DNA from: Streptomyces sp. A2-16
Lineage (GTDB): Bacteria; Actinomycetota; Actinomycetes; Streptomycetales; Streptomycetaceae
Length of the DNA stretch: 64,000 nt
Reading direction: 5' to 3'
NCBI RefSeq assembly: GCF_018128905.1
Contig: NZ_CP063808.1
Location: 248,001 to 312,000, forward strand
The first letter of the stretch is position 1. Each line of letters opens with the position of its first letter. The translations under genes were made by a program, and so were the position numbers. The notes beneath the pieces are model-generated. The model worked only from the letters and a program-made list of their open reading frames with translations. It had not been told where the DNA came from and searched no databases. Below are positions 16,419 through 24,278 of this stretch, piece after piece.

Positions 16419-16493
16419 GGGCAGTCAGCACGGCGCTGGGCGAGGGCAGTCGGCACGGCGCTGGGCGTGGGCAGTAGGCACGGCGCTGGGCGA
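16419..16493. repeat. Three 25-bp tandem repeats
   Basis: Units at 16419-16443, 16444-16468 and 16469-16493 read GGGCAGT(C/A)(A/G)GCACGGCGC and a common end TGGGCG(A/T). A partial fourth copy precedes them near 16401. They lie just past the stop of the minus-strand gene at 16497, in a 390-bp gap before the desaturase. The rest of the gap shows no gene. Confidence 0.8.
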
Positions 16494-16496
16494 GGG

Positions 16497-17261
16497 TCAG
16501 GCCGCGGTCTCCGTGATGAGCACGGCGACGGTGGCCGGGCCCGGGGTGTCGGTGCCGGCCGCCTCGGCCACCGCCTCCCGGACGGCGCGGGCGACTTTCA
16601 GCGGATGGTGTCCGGGGCCGATCGCGAGGTGAACCTCGATGTGCCGGCCGGGTGGATCATCGTGGTCCTCCACCCTGACCGGACGGCTGCCCAGTACGGC
16701 CGTGAGGCGGGCGACGCCCGGCACACCCGCGGCGACGGCCGCCAACTCCCCGGCGAGGCCCCGCACGGGCCCTGTTCCGGTCACCGGAAGCGAGTTCCGC
16801 GCGGCTTCGGCTTCCGGCGTGGGCCGCATGTCCGTCGCCGCGGTCCCGGACGTCGCGCCTGCCTCCGGGGCCTCACCGACATCCGTCACGCGCATGTCAG
16901 CCGTCACCGTGTCCAGCCCGAGCCGTTCAGCGGCAGCGCCCAGCAGTGTGGTCCTCAACTCGTCGGCGGTCTCCGGCAGCGGCCGCACGAGGGACGCGGT
17001 GAAGGCGGCCTCGATGGTGAGCGGGCCGGGCGGCAGCGCGCCGGCCGGCGGACGGACGGCCGGCTCGGACACGGGTTGGAGCGGCGCCGACCCGATGCGC
17101 AGGGACTCCAGCCGGACACCGGGGACCTCGGCGGCGGTGCGCCCGAGAACCTGGACGGCCGCTTGCTCGGTGATCCACGTCCCGTCGCGGGGCCCGCCGA
17201 GCGGGAGCAGTCGGCCCAGGCCGGGCCGGCTTCGCGCTGCCTGCGTCCACGCCTCGGTCAC
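16497..17261 (-). CDS. Asp23-like repeat protein of the 'nucleopolyhedrovirus P10' annotation class
   Basis: 254 residues, GTG 17261 with GAGAGG nine bases upstream. The N-terminal 'GLGRLLPLGGPRDGTWITEQ' and the 'RLTAVLGSRPVRVEDHDDPP' then 'VHLAIGPGHHPLKVARAVRE' segments match a Streptomyces protein usually labelled nucleopolyhedrovirus P10 family. The C-terminal half has the beta-strand/helix pattern of Asp23 ('VARAVREAVAEA', 'VAVLI'), and the N-terminal half looks like a degenerate second copy. It is divergent from an Asp23 operon, which supports a cell-envelope role. The viral name is a naming artefact and implies no viral function. Confidence 0.75.
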   Translation of the reverse strand: MTEAWTQAARSRPGLGRLLPLGGPRDGTWITEQAAVQVLGRTAAEVPGVRLESLRIGSAPLQPVSEPAVRPPAGALPPGPLTIEAAFTASLVRPLPETADELRTTLLGAAAERLGLDTVTADMRVTDVGEAPEAGATSGTAATDMRPTPEAEAARNSLPVTGTGPVRGLAGELAAVAAGVPGVARLTAVLGSRPVRVEDHDDPPGRHIEVHLAIGPGHHPLKVARAVREAVAEAAGTDTPGPATVAVLITETAA

Positions 17262-17459
17262 TGGCCTCTCACCCCTCTTCCGCAGCCGCGGTTCCTGTCA
17301 CGCGGCGCTCTGCCCGAGTGTCCGCGAGAGCTCGGGGCTGGGGCCTCGGACCACTCGTCGGACCATCTCGTCTCACGCCGTGCAGCCAGGCAAAAGGTAC
17401 TAAAAAGACTATGATCCTAGTAGTCAGTGCTCTGTGCCTCACGAGGGAGGAACATCCCG

Positions 17460-17891
17460 ATGACTGAGAACACCAGCGGCAGGCTCGGCACGGCGCCCGG
17501 TTCTCGCGGCCGCACGACCATCGCCGATGTGGTGGTGGAGAAGATCGCCGGAATGGCGGCACGGGACGTACCCGGCGTCCATGCCCTGGGCAGCGGATTC
17601 GCCCGCTCGATGGGATCCATGCGGGAGCGGATGCCCGGCGCCGGCAGCGGCAAGTCCGCCGCGCGCGGGGTCAGCGTCGAGGTCGGCGAGCTGCAGGCCG
17701 CCATCGATCTGGAGCTCGTCGTCGAATACGGCGTCGCGATCCCGGACGTGGCCGCTGCGGTGCGGGAGGACGTGATCTCCGCGGTGGAGCGGATGGCGGG
17801 CCGGGAAGTCGTGGAAGTCAACATCACGGTCAGCGACGTGAAGCTGCCCGACGAGGAGGACGAAGGGGAGGAGCGGCAGCGGATCCAGTAG
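17460..17891 (+). CDS. Asp23/Gls24 family envelope stress protein
   Basis: 143 residues, ATG 17460 with GGGAGG at 17445-17450. Asp23 features: 'TTIADVVVEKIAGMAARDVP' followed by 'GVHALG', then 'AAIDLELVVEYGVAIPDVAA', 'VREDVISAVERMAGREVVEV' and 'NITVSDVKLP', ending in an acidic tail. Asp23 proteins are abundant, attach to the membrane through AmaP, and respond to cell-wall or alkaline stress. First gene of a tightly packed operon with DUF2273, another Asp23 protein, a DUF6286-like protein and AmaP. An unusually AT-rich patch near 17398-17425 probably contains the promoter. Confidence 0.93.
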   Translation: MTENTSGRLGTAPGSRGRTTIADVVVEKIAGMAARDVPGVHALGSGFARSMGSMRERMPGAGSGKSAARGVSVEVGELQAAIDLELVVEYGVAIPDVAAAVREDVISAVERMAGREVVEVNITVSDVKLPDEEDEGEERQRIQ

Positions 17892-17927
17892 CCGGGGTGG
17901 CAGCCGGCGTGAGTGAGGGAGCGCGAA

Positions 17928-18155
17928 ATGAGCAGGGCCGTGGTGGGCTTGATGGCCGGAATGGCGCTGGGTTTCGCCGCGTATTTCGGTGACTTCTGGG
18001 CTTTCCTGCTGGTGTTGGTGCTGGGCCTCGTCGGTCTCGTCGTCGGGCGGTTCCTGGACGGTGATCTCGAACCGGGCGACTTCGTCCGCCGCCGGGACCA
18101 GGAGGATCGGATGAGCGACGACCGGCGACAGTCTCGAGGAGACTGGCGGCGGTGA
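17928..18155 (+). CDS. DUF2273-like small membrane protein
   Basis: 75 residues, ATG 17928 with GAGGGAG eight bases upstream. Two hydrophobic helices ('VVGLMAGMALGFAAYFGDFW' and 'AFLLVLVLGLVGLVVGRFLD') are followed by a charged tail ('GDLEPGDFV'). This matches the small DUF2273 proteins encoded with Asp23 and AmaP in Firmicutes and Actinobacteria. It probably forms part of the membrane complex that anchors Asp23. Its stop overlaps the next start (GTGA). Confidence 0.85.
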   Translation: MSRAVVGLMAGMALGFAAYFGDFWAFLLVLVLGLVGLVVGRFLDGDLEPGDFVRRRDQEDRMSDDRRQSRGDWRR

Positions 18156-18598
18156 GCGGGGAAGCCGACCGGCGTCCGGGCGTCCCTCGCGGGGAGCGCG
18201 GGGCGACCGCCGTCACCGAGCGGGTCGTCGCGAAGATTGCGGCCCGGGTGGCGCGCGAGGCGCTGAGCAGGTTCGCCGAGCCGGTCGCCCACGTACCGCC
18301 CGGCCGCCGTACGCCGCACGTGAGCACAACCGTACGGCGGGCGCGGGAACGGACCGGCGCGGGACGGGACGCCGATTCCGCCTCCGGACGGCAGGCGGCA
18401 CTCGGCGAGGCACGGATGCACATCACCGTCGATCTCGGCTATCCCTCCGACATCGGGGCGCAGTGCGCCGCGGTGCGCCGGGAGGTCACCGAGCGGGTCA
18501 GGGCGTGGGCCGGCGTGGAGGTGTCCTACCTCGCGGTATCGGTCGGGCAACTGCACTCGGCGCATTCGCGGCACACGGATCGGGAGCGGGTGAGATGA
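18152..18598 (+). CDS. Asp23/Gls24 family protein (second, divergent)
   Basis: 148 residues, GTG 18152 in a GTGA overlap. 'TAVTERVVAKIAARVAREAL' and 'RMHITVDLGYPSDIGAQCAA' then 'VRREVTERVRAWAGVEVSYL' and 'AVSVGQL' correspond to the two halves of an Asp23 domain, separated by an Arg-rich linker of about 35 residues. It lacks the acidic tail of the first Asp23 protein and is basic overall, so the two could pair by charge. ATGA overlap with the next gene. Confidence 0.85.
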   Translation: MSGEADRRPGVPRGERGATAVTERVVAKIAARVAREALSRFAEPVAHVPPGRRTPHVSTTVRRARERTGAGRDADSASGRQAALGEARMHITVDLGYPSDIGAQCAAVRREVTERVRAWAGVEVSYLAVSVGQLHSAHSRHTDRERVR

Positions 18599-19284
18599 GC
18601 GCGAACACCTCGCAACAGCCGACCGGTGGCAGCGACCTCTCCTCCGGTCCGGGACAGGCGGCTCCGTCCGCCGACGGCACCCCAGGGGCGGCCGAGGGCG
18701 CTACCGAGGTGATCGACGGAACGGGCCGGTCGACACGCCGCTTCTGGTCGTCGCGGCGGATTCCCGCGGCCGTGGCAGCCCTGCTGTCCGCCGTGGCCGT
18801 CGGCTTTCTCCTGTACGACGTGGTCGCGGTGCGGGCGGGCCGGGATGCGATGCGCTGGCGGCGGCGGCTCGCCGAGGAACTGGCCACCCGGCCGCTGGAC
18901 GACGTCTGGATGATCGTCGGGGCCGCGGTCGCGATGGCCCTCGGCCTGTGGCTCTTCGTGCTGGCGGTGACGCCGGGGCTGCGTCGGCTGCTGCCCATGC
19001 GGCGGCCGACCGGTCACCCCGGGGCGGAGGACGTCCGCACCGGGCTCGACCGCCGCGCGGCCGCCCTGGTTCTGCGCGACCGGGCCATGCAGGTGCCCGG
19101 TGTCCGGTCGGCACGGATCGATGTCGGCCGCCGCAAGGTCAAAGCCCGGGCCCAGGCGCATTTCCGCGATCTCGACGAGGTCCGCGGGGACCTGGACACC
19201 GAGCTGGGCGAAGCCGTGACGTCCTTGGGCCTGGCCCGGCGACCCGCACTGGCCGTGCGCGTCCGGCGCCCCAAGAAGGGCTGA
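18595..19284 (+). CDS. DUF6286-like membrane protein
   Basis: 229 residues from ATG 18595. A disordered Ser/Gly-rich N terminus of about 45 residues leads to two transmembrane helices ('IPAAVAALLSAVAVGFLLYD' and 'VWMIVGAAVAMALGLWLFVL') and a cytoplasmic domain of about 90 residues with an Asp23-like strand pattern ('RAMQVPGVRSARIDVGRRKV'). Such proteins accompany AmaP in Streptomyces. It probably forms a membrane scaffold for Asp23 proteins. It is followed after one base by the AmaP gene. Confidence 0.8.
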   Translation: MSANTSQQPTGGSDLSSGPGQAAPSADGTPGAAEGATEVIDGTGRSTRRFWSSRRIPAAVAALLSAVAVGFLLYDVVAVRAGRDAMRWRRRLAEELATRPLDDVWMIVGAAVAMALGLWLFVLAVTPGLRRLLPMRRPTGHPGAEDVRTGLDRRAAALVLRDRAMQVPGVRSARIDVGRRKVKARAQAHFRDLDEVRGDLDTELGEAVTSLGLARRPALAVRVRRPKKG

Positions 19285-19285
19285 G

Positions 19286-19888
19286 GTGATCCTCGTGCTC
19301 AGGACGGTGAACCGGATACTGCTCGGGCTGCTCGGCCTCGGACTGTTCGCCCTGGGCGGCGGCGTGCTGCTGGGCGCACTGGACCTGCAGCGCCACTGGG
19401 ATTTCGACATGCCGGGCTGGTGGCCCTTCCGGGGGCCGGACGATGTGCTGCTGGGCACCTGGGGACGCACCCGGTGGCGGGACGAGGGCTGGTGGTGGCC
19501 GACCGTGATCGCGGTGCTCGTCGTGCTGCTGGCCCTGCTGCTGTGGTGGCTCCTCGCGCAACGCAGGCACCGCCTGGACCGTGTCCTCGTCGACAGCGAG
19601 GACGGCGTGCCGGCCCGCCTCGACGGCCGCGCGCTGGAGACGGTCATCGAGGAAGAGGCACAGGCCCTGGACGGGGTCTCGCGGGCGCATGTCCGGCTGA
19701 CGGGCCGCCGCACCGCTCCGACCGCACGTGTGCGGCTGCTGCTGGAGCCGCACGCCGATCCGGCGCGGGCTGTCGGACGACTGAGCCGGGAAACCCTCGC
19801 GCACGCGCGGGACTCGACCGGCCTGGACCACCTGCCCTCGAAGGTCCGGCTCCGGGAAGCCCGCCACCGCGCCAGACGCGCCACCTAG
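19286..19888 (+). CDS. amaP: Alkaline shock response membrane anchor protein AmaP
   Basis: 200 residues, GTG 19286. The first helix ('ILLGLLGLGLFALGGGVLLG') and second helix ('VIAVLVVLLALLLWWLLAQR') flank an extracytoplasmic loop rich in Trp ('PGWWPFRGPDD'). The C-terminal cytoplasmic domain has 'RALETVIEEEAQALDGVSRA' and 'HVRLTGRR'. Topology and operon position match AmaP, which holds Asp23 at the membrane. Last gene of the Asp23 operon. The name follows the family; the sequence is well diverged from the staphylococcal protein. Confidence 0.82.
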   Translation: MILVLRTVNRILLGLLGLGLFALGGGVLLGALDLQRHWDFDMPGWWPFRGPDDVLLGTWGRTRWRDEGWWWPTVIAVLVVLLALLLWWLLAQRRHRLDRVLVDSEDGVPARLDGRALETVIEEEAQALDGVSRAHVRLTGRRTAPTARVRLLLEPHADPARAVGRLSRETLAHARDSTGLDHLPSKVRLREARHRARRAT

Positions 19889-20045
19889 GACCCCCAGGGC
19901 CACGCCTCGTGGGAGTATCGGCGTGAGGCGCCCCGAGGCGCCCGTGATTCCTGTCGCGGCCTTGCGCGCCGGGCCGTCGCGTACCGCTTCCCGGCCGAGA
20001 GACCTCGCGGATCCCGTACGGCTCCTTTACAGGAGGCATCCCGTC

Positions 20046-20216
20046 ATGTTCCTGTTCCTGACGCTGCTCATCGCCGGAATCGCCCTGGTCGCCATAGGCG
20101 CGGCACTCGACGACGTGCTCTATCTGATGTCCATCGGCGTCCTGCTGCTGATCGTCGATCTGCTCTACCTGGCGACCCGCTCCATCTGGCGTTCCACCCG
20201 GCGCCCGGCCCACTGA
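20046..20216 (+). CDS. Small two-helix membrane protein
   Basis: 56 residues, ATG 20046 with AGGAGG at 20031-20036. Two hydrophobic helices ('LFLTLLIAGIALVAIGAALD' and 'LYLMSIGVLLLIVDLLYLAT') and a basic end ('RSIWRSTRRPAH'). Same length and layout as the protein at 8187, so the two are paralogues in the two regulator blocks. Function unknown. Confidence 0.8.
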   Translation: MFLFLTLLIAGIALVAIGAALDDVLYLMSIGVLLLIVDLLYLATRSIWRSTRRPAH

Positions 20217-20221
20217 GCGGC

Positions 20222-20241
20222 GTCCCCGCCTGCGCGGGGAC
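20222..20241 (+). terminator. Perfect 8-bp hairpin after the small membrane gene
   Basis: GTCCCCGC (20222-20229), loop CTGC, GCGGGGAC (20234-20241), five bases past the stop codon. It has no T tract, but position and stability fit a Streptomyces terminator. The following 390 bp up to 20633 hold no supported gene and likely contain the promoter for the next regulator operon. Confidence 0.65.
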
Positions 20242-20632
20242 GGCTGTGTCGCTGAGTGTCATTGGGGCCAAGTGCCGTGCAGAGCAACGGACTTGGACGC
20301 GCCGGCCCACCTCGACATCGTCCGCATCCTGAGACGAGGAGTCTTCGGGCCCTTTGTCGCACTGCGCCGGACTACCATGTTGTACAAGCGTCCCAGACCC
20401 CGGCGGCTTGTCGTTCGACGACACAGATGGCTGCGTGGAGCGGACCTTCCGTCCGTCACCCGACGCATCCCTGGAGAGAACCGGGCGGACCCCATGTCCT
20501 GTTGCGCAGGCCCTCCGGCCGTCCGTCGTTCCGCCTCCACCGCACATACGTCCCTGCCGACTGCGCGCCAGGAGGAGCCGGGACTCCGGCCGTCCCCGTC
20601 TCGCTGCCGGACGGTCTTCGGAACGAGGCGTC

Positions 20633-21061
20633 ATGCCCCTCCCACGGCTCACCGTCCACCGTCATGACCGACGGAAACGGGCACTGATCACCCTGGCCGG
20701 TGCGATCGACCTTGAATCGGCACCGCAGGTGTGCGCAGCACCGGCGCGATGCCCGAGCGACGGCATCCGCGTCGTCGATGCCGGCGGCCCCACCCCTGTG
20801 GCCTTCCGCGACCGCAGCGGCCTCAACGCCTTCCTCTGCACATCGCAGCAGGCCGAGGAAGCCGACGGGATCGTACGACCGCACAACCCGCCACACGCAC
20901 CGGGGCGGATCCTCGACCTCACCGGCTCGGGGTTCCCGCTTCCGGGCCGTCCGCTCGGGCATCTGCCACCGGCTCTCGGGTACGTCCCTGCCCCGGCCGC
21001 TCCCGCCCTGCCGCACCGGAGTGCTCCGCCGGTGCCTGTCCTCACCGGCGGTGTGCGGTGA
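20633..21061 (+). CDS. Degenerate STAS-like protein
   Basis: 142 residues from ATG 20633. The first 100 residues align by eye with the STAS protein at 9903 ('MPLPRLTVHRHDRRKRALIT', 'LAGAIDLESAPQV', 'AFRDRSGLNAFL', 'RILDLTGSGFPL'), but strands are eroded: Pro, Gly and Cys residues interrupt the first helix and the phosphoserine position is Arg (D-R-S-G-L). The tail is Pro-rich. It may be a decaying gene or a binding-only variant. A GTGA overlap couples it to the next gene, so it is still translated in an operon. Confidence 0.65.
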   Translation: MPLPRLTVHRHDRRKRALITLAGAIDLESAPQVCAAPARCPSDGIRVVDAGGPTPVAFRDRSGLNAFLCTSQQAEEADGIVRPHNPPHAPGRILDLTGSGFPLPGRPLGHLPPALGYVPAPAAPALPHRSAPPVPVLTGGVR

Positions 21062-21723
21062 CGGCCCAGGCCGGGCAGGGCCGGCCGCGCGAGCCGCATG
21101 CGGGCGAGCCGTCCACCTCGGACGCGGTGCGGTTGCGCCGCGTGAACCGCTGGCTGGCGCAGGACCTGAGCGGGGAGCTGGCGGATCTGTACGTCGACTC
21201 CCGACAGACGTCCGCCGCCGAGGCGTACCGCACCCGCAGTCGCCAGGACTTCCTGAACCGTCTCGCCGGCGACATCCGACGGCCGGGGTTCGCCATGGTG
21301 ATCGCGGAGACGGACCACCTGGTGGGGTGCGCCTTCGGGTTCCCGGTGGCCGGTGACGGCTTCTGGTGGCGCGGGTTCGACGGAGCACTGCCGCGGAGCA
21401 TCGAGCAACTCACCCTGTCCGGTGGCGTCTTCGCGATCACCGGCATCCTGGTCCGGCCGCGCCCGCGGGACCGGGAGGTGGCGCGCCGTCTGCAGGAACG
21501 GCTGCTGAGCGGCCATCAGGCGTCCCTCGGAGCCACCTTGGTGGATCCGGGCGATCTCCAGACCCTCGCGTCGCTCCGCTCCTGGGGATGGCTGGACCTG
21601 GGAGAGGTGTGGCGGCCCGCGGGCCCGACAGCGTTGCATGCGCTGGTGTTCCCCCTCGGGGAACGAACCACGGCGCGGCTTGACGGCCTGGCCCACGATG
21701 CCTGGACGCGGTGGCCCGGATGA
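21058..21723 (+). CDS. GNAT-like acetyltransferase-fold protein
   Basis: 221 residues, GTG 21058 in a GTGA overlap. 'AVRLRRVNRWLAQDLSGELA' and 'VIAETDHLVGCAFGFPVAGD' then 'FAITGILVRPRPRDREVARR' and 'LQERLLSGHQ' match the GNAT pattern: substrate strand, central strand with bulge, and the acetyl-CoA loop 'RPRDREVARRL' in place of Q/R-x-x-G-x-G/A. The pyrophosphate loop is poor, so activity is uncertain. It lies between a STAS-like gene and two GAF-ANTAR genes. The target is unknown. Confidence 0.6.
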   Translation: MTAQAGQGRPREPHAGEPSTSDAVRLRRVNRWLAQDLSGELADLYVDSRQTSAAEAYRTRSRQDFLNRLAGDIRRPGFAMVIAETDHLVGCAFGFPVAGDGFWWRGFDGALPRSIEQLTLSGGVFAITGILVRPRPRDREVARRLQERLLSGHQASLGATLVDPGDLQTLASLRSWGWLDLGEVWRPAGPTALHALVFPLGERTTARLDGLAHDAWTRWPG

Positions 21724-22502
21724 GGAACGACAGCCGGTCGTCCCGGATCCAGGTGCTGGTCGCCGAGCAGGCGGCCCGACGCGGCGCCCCGGTCGGTGTG
21801 GTGGACGTGTGCACCGCCGCCGTGGCCGCATTGCCGGTCGGCGGAGCCGGGGTGTCGGCGATGTCCGGGAACACCGCGAGCCATCCGCTGTGCGGCAGCG
21901 ACGACATCAGCGAGCAGTTGGAGGAGCTCCAGCTCACCCTGGGCGAGGGCCCCTGCCTGGACGCCTTCACCCACGGCTCGGCCGTCCTGTCCCCCGATCT
22001 GCTGACCGGCGCGCTGCAGGACCGCTGGCCCGTGTTCGCCGACGCGGCCCTGGAAGCCGGGGCACGGGCGGTCTTCGCGCTCCCCCTGCAGATCGGGGCG
22101 ATCAGCCCGGGAGTCCTGGACCTGTACGCCGACGTGCCGACCGTGCTGGACCCGGAGGAGCTGGCCGACGCGCTGGCCTTCGCCGATCTCGCGACGCTGC
22201 TCCTGCTCGACGCGCGGATCGATGAGACGGGCGCGCGGGCCGGCGCGTCGGGTGCGCGGGCCGGTGCGTCGTCACCGGACCACGGCTTCGAGGATCTGGG
22301 CGGGTACCGGGCGGAGATCGACCAGGCCACCGGCATCCTCACCGTCCAGCTCGGGGTCGGTATCGACGAAGCCTTCGTCCGGCTCCGCGCCCACGCCTAC
22401 ATGCAAGGGCGCCGGCTCGCCGACGTGGCCGCCGACGTGGTGGCCCACCGGCTCCGGTTCTCCCCGGACAGCGAACCGGAACGGACCGACAACGGCAACT
22501 GA
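21720..22502 (+). CDS. GAF and ANTAR domain protein
   Basis: 260 residues, ATG 21720 in an ATGA overlap. The GAF domain contains 'AGVSAMSGNTASHPLCGSDD', 'LQLTLGEGPCLDAFTHGSAV' and 'VFALPLQIGAISPGVLDLYA'. The ANTAR domain is 'DQATGILTVQLGVGIDEAFV' plus 'RLRAHAYMQGRRLADVAADV'. A near-duplicated Ala/Gly linker ('RAGASGARAGAS') separates them. It is the orthologue-like partner of the protein at 5081 and again precedes the other GAF-ANTAR subtype. It probably antiterminates transcripts in response to an unknown signal. Confidence 0.9.
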   Translation: MRNDSRSSRIQVLVAEQAARRGAPVGVVDVCTAAVAALPVGGAGVSAMSGNTASHPLCGSDDISEQLEELQLTLGEGPCLDAFTHGSAVLSPDLLTGALQDRWPVFADAALEAGARAVFALPLQIGAISPGVLDLYADVPTVLDPEELADALAFADLATLLLLDARIDETGARAGASGARAGASSPDHGFEDLGGYRAEIDQATGILTVQLGVGIDEAFVRLRAHAYMQGRRLADVAADVVAHRLRFSPDSEPERTDNGN

Positions 22503-22580
22503 CCCATCGGCTCAGGCCGACGAACGCGCTGCGCCTCCCGCCCTTCCCGGCGGGACCAGTCTCACATCGAGGACATCACG

Positions 22581-23297
22581 ATGAATCAGCAGCTCTTGGC
22601 CAAGACCTTCGTCGAGCTGGCGGACAACCTGGTCGCCGACTTCGACCTCATCGATTTCCTGCGCCTGCTGACCGACCGCTGCGTGAGCATGCTCGACGCG
22701 AGCGCCGCCGGGGTGCTGCTCGCCGACCGGGACGGCAAACTGCGCGTGATGGCCGCCTCCGACGAACAGGTGCGTCTGCTGGAGCTCTTCCAGCTCCAGA
22801 ACGACCAGGGCCCCTGCCTGGAGTGCTTCAGTACCGGCGCACCGGTGATCGTCCCCGACCTGACCCGCGAGGTCGACCGCTGGCCGCGCTTCGTCACGGC
22901 GGCCCACCGCAGCGGGTTCGGTGCCGTCCAGGCCCTGCCCATGCGTCTGCGGGACGAGACCGTCGGCGCCCTGAACCTCTTCCGTGCCGCCCCCGGCCCC
23001 TTCGACCCGCCCGCCACACTCATCGCGCAGGCCCTGGCCGACGTCGCCACGATCAGCCTCCTGCAGCAACGGTCCGCCCAGCGCAGCACCGTGCTCAACG
23101 AACAGCTGCAGACCGCGCTGAACAGTCGCGTACTGATCGAACAGGCCAAGGGCAAACTCGCCGAACGCCAGGGCATCGACATGGAACGGGCCTTCACCGC
23201 CCTGCGCGGTTACGCCCGCGCGCACAACCGGCGACTGTCCGACGTGGCCCGCGCCTTCATCGACGAGTCCGAACCCCTCCCCGGACTCATGGCCTGA
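22581..23297 (+). CDS. GAF and ANTAR domain protein
   Basis: 238 residues, ATG 22581 about 78 bp after the previous gene. The GAF domain shows 'SMLDASAAGVLLADRDGKLR', 'NDQGPCLECFSTGAPVIVPD' and 'ALPMRLRDETVGALNLFRAA'. The ANTAR domain is 'NSRVLIEQAKGKLAERQGID' and 'RGYARAHNRRLSDVARAFID'. Very similar to the product of 4317. Together with the gene at 21720 it reproduces the gene pair of the first regulator block in the same order. Confidence 0.92.
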   Translation: MNQQLLAKTFVELADNLVADFDLIDFLRLLTDRCVSMLDASAAGVLLADRDGKLRVMAASDEQVRLLELFQLQNDQGPCLECFSTGAPVIVPDLTREVDRWPRFVTAAHRSGFGAVQALPMRLRDETVGALNLFRAAPGPFDPPATLIAQALADVATISLLQQRSAQRSTVLNEQLQTALNSRVLIEQAKGKLAERQGIDMERAFTALRGYARAHNRRLSDVARAFIDESEPLPGLMA

Positions 23298-23314
23298 CGA
23301 CCCTGGCCGACGGC

Positions 23315-23539
23315 TCATGGAAGCCGGTCATGATCCGGAGTGGCATTCGTCAACGTGCTCTCGACACCGAGGAGTTGTGGGAGCTGGGCAGGGGCCGCCG
23401 GGATGAACGGAGCCTCGGCGGGTGGTTCGGCCGGCTCGGTCGGCGACGTCGGCAGGATGCGGTCCTCCCACCAGGACAGTGCCATCACAACGGCGAGCAG
23501 GACAAAGGGAGTCGAAGCCGGAACGATCAAGGCGTACAT
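23315..23539 (-). CDS. Small single-helix membrane protein
   Basis: 74 residues if started at ATG 23539. 'MYALIVPASTPFVLLAVVMA' followed by 'LSWWEDRILP' is a transmembrane helix ending in a 'LSWWEDxxLP' motif that I recognise from small Streptomyces membrane proteins; the rest is Pro/Ala/Glu-rich and cytoplasmic or periplasmic. No strong ribosome site precedes it, so the start is tentative. It converges with the GAF-ANTAR gene. The 380 bp from 23540 to 23920 hold nothing else I can support. Confidence 0.55.
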   Translation of the reverse strand: MYALIVPASTPFVLLAVVMALSWWEDRILPTSPTEPAEPPAEAPFIPAAPAQLPQLLGVESTLTNATPDHDRLP

Positions 23540-23920
23540 GCGTGCCGCCAGGTCTGGGATGCGTGCGACGCGGCGGGCAGCAGATCGTTGCCCGCTTGAG
23601 GCGCATCGGGGGCGCCGGGATCGCGTGACGCCGAGCGTGTGCGGGAACGGACTCGCTCGTGACGCGGCGGGTCCCGGCACCGATGCGCAGGGTGCGCCCT
23701 CGGAAGGAGCGCGAGAGGTGATCGACGCTGCCGGGGGCAGGGGCGGCATGCCGCACGCTACCCCTCACAGCGGTTCCCCGACAGGTGTCAAGCAGCCATC
23801 CACGCCGGGCGGACGCGCTGACCTCGCACGGTATCCACAACCGTTGTGCAGGACTACGCTCTGATGTGAGGCCCCAGTCCCCGGTATCGACGCACTGTCC
23901 AACTCCCGGGGAGGCCTACC

Positions 23921-24196
23921 GTGTTCGTCCCGCTCCTCATCCTCATCGCCGCCCTGTTCGGCCTCGGCTTCCTGCACCCGATCTGGTGGGTGGCCGCAGC
24001 GCTGCTGGTCTACGGCGCGGCCCACCACGGCCGCGATCGTGGCGGAGGCCAGAGCTACAGCGGCGGTTCCGATCTCGGGGACTACCGGGACTACCGGGAT
24101 CGTCGCAATCGTCAGGACCGCTGGGACCGCCGCTACAGCCGCCAGAACCGGGCGCGCTGGAGGCGCCAGGACCGCCGGGACCACGAACACCGGTGA
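23921..24196 (+). CDS. Small membrane protein with Arg/Asp/Tyr-rich tail
   Basis: 91 residues, GTG 23921 with GGGGAGG at 23908-23914. One or two hydrophobic segments ('FVPLLILIAALFGLGFLHPI', 'WWVAAALLVYGAA') are followed by a low-complexity tail with repeated 'DYRDYRDRRNRQDRWDRRYS'-type sequence. Such charged tails may bind nucleic acid or wall polymers; function unknown. It stands in the second regulator block before the ANTAR and PRC-barrel genes. Confidence 0.75.
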   Translation: MFVPLLILIAALFGLGFLHPIWWVAAALLVYGAAHHGRDRGGGQSYSGGSDLGDYRDYRDRRNRQDRWDRRYSRQNRARWRRQDRRDHEHR

Positions 24197-24278
24197 CTCG
24201 TGGAGCGACCTGGCAGTCATGTGTTCCGGACGGCTTCAGCCGGGCCGGACACGTCGAACTCCTTGAGAGGTGCATGTC

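Noticed and set aside
16497..17261. Baculovirus P10 homologue
   Set aside because: The label is a database artefact; the sequence looks like an Asp23-type bacterial protein in an Asp23 cluster.
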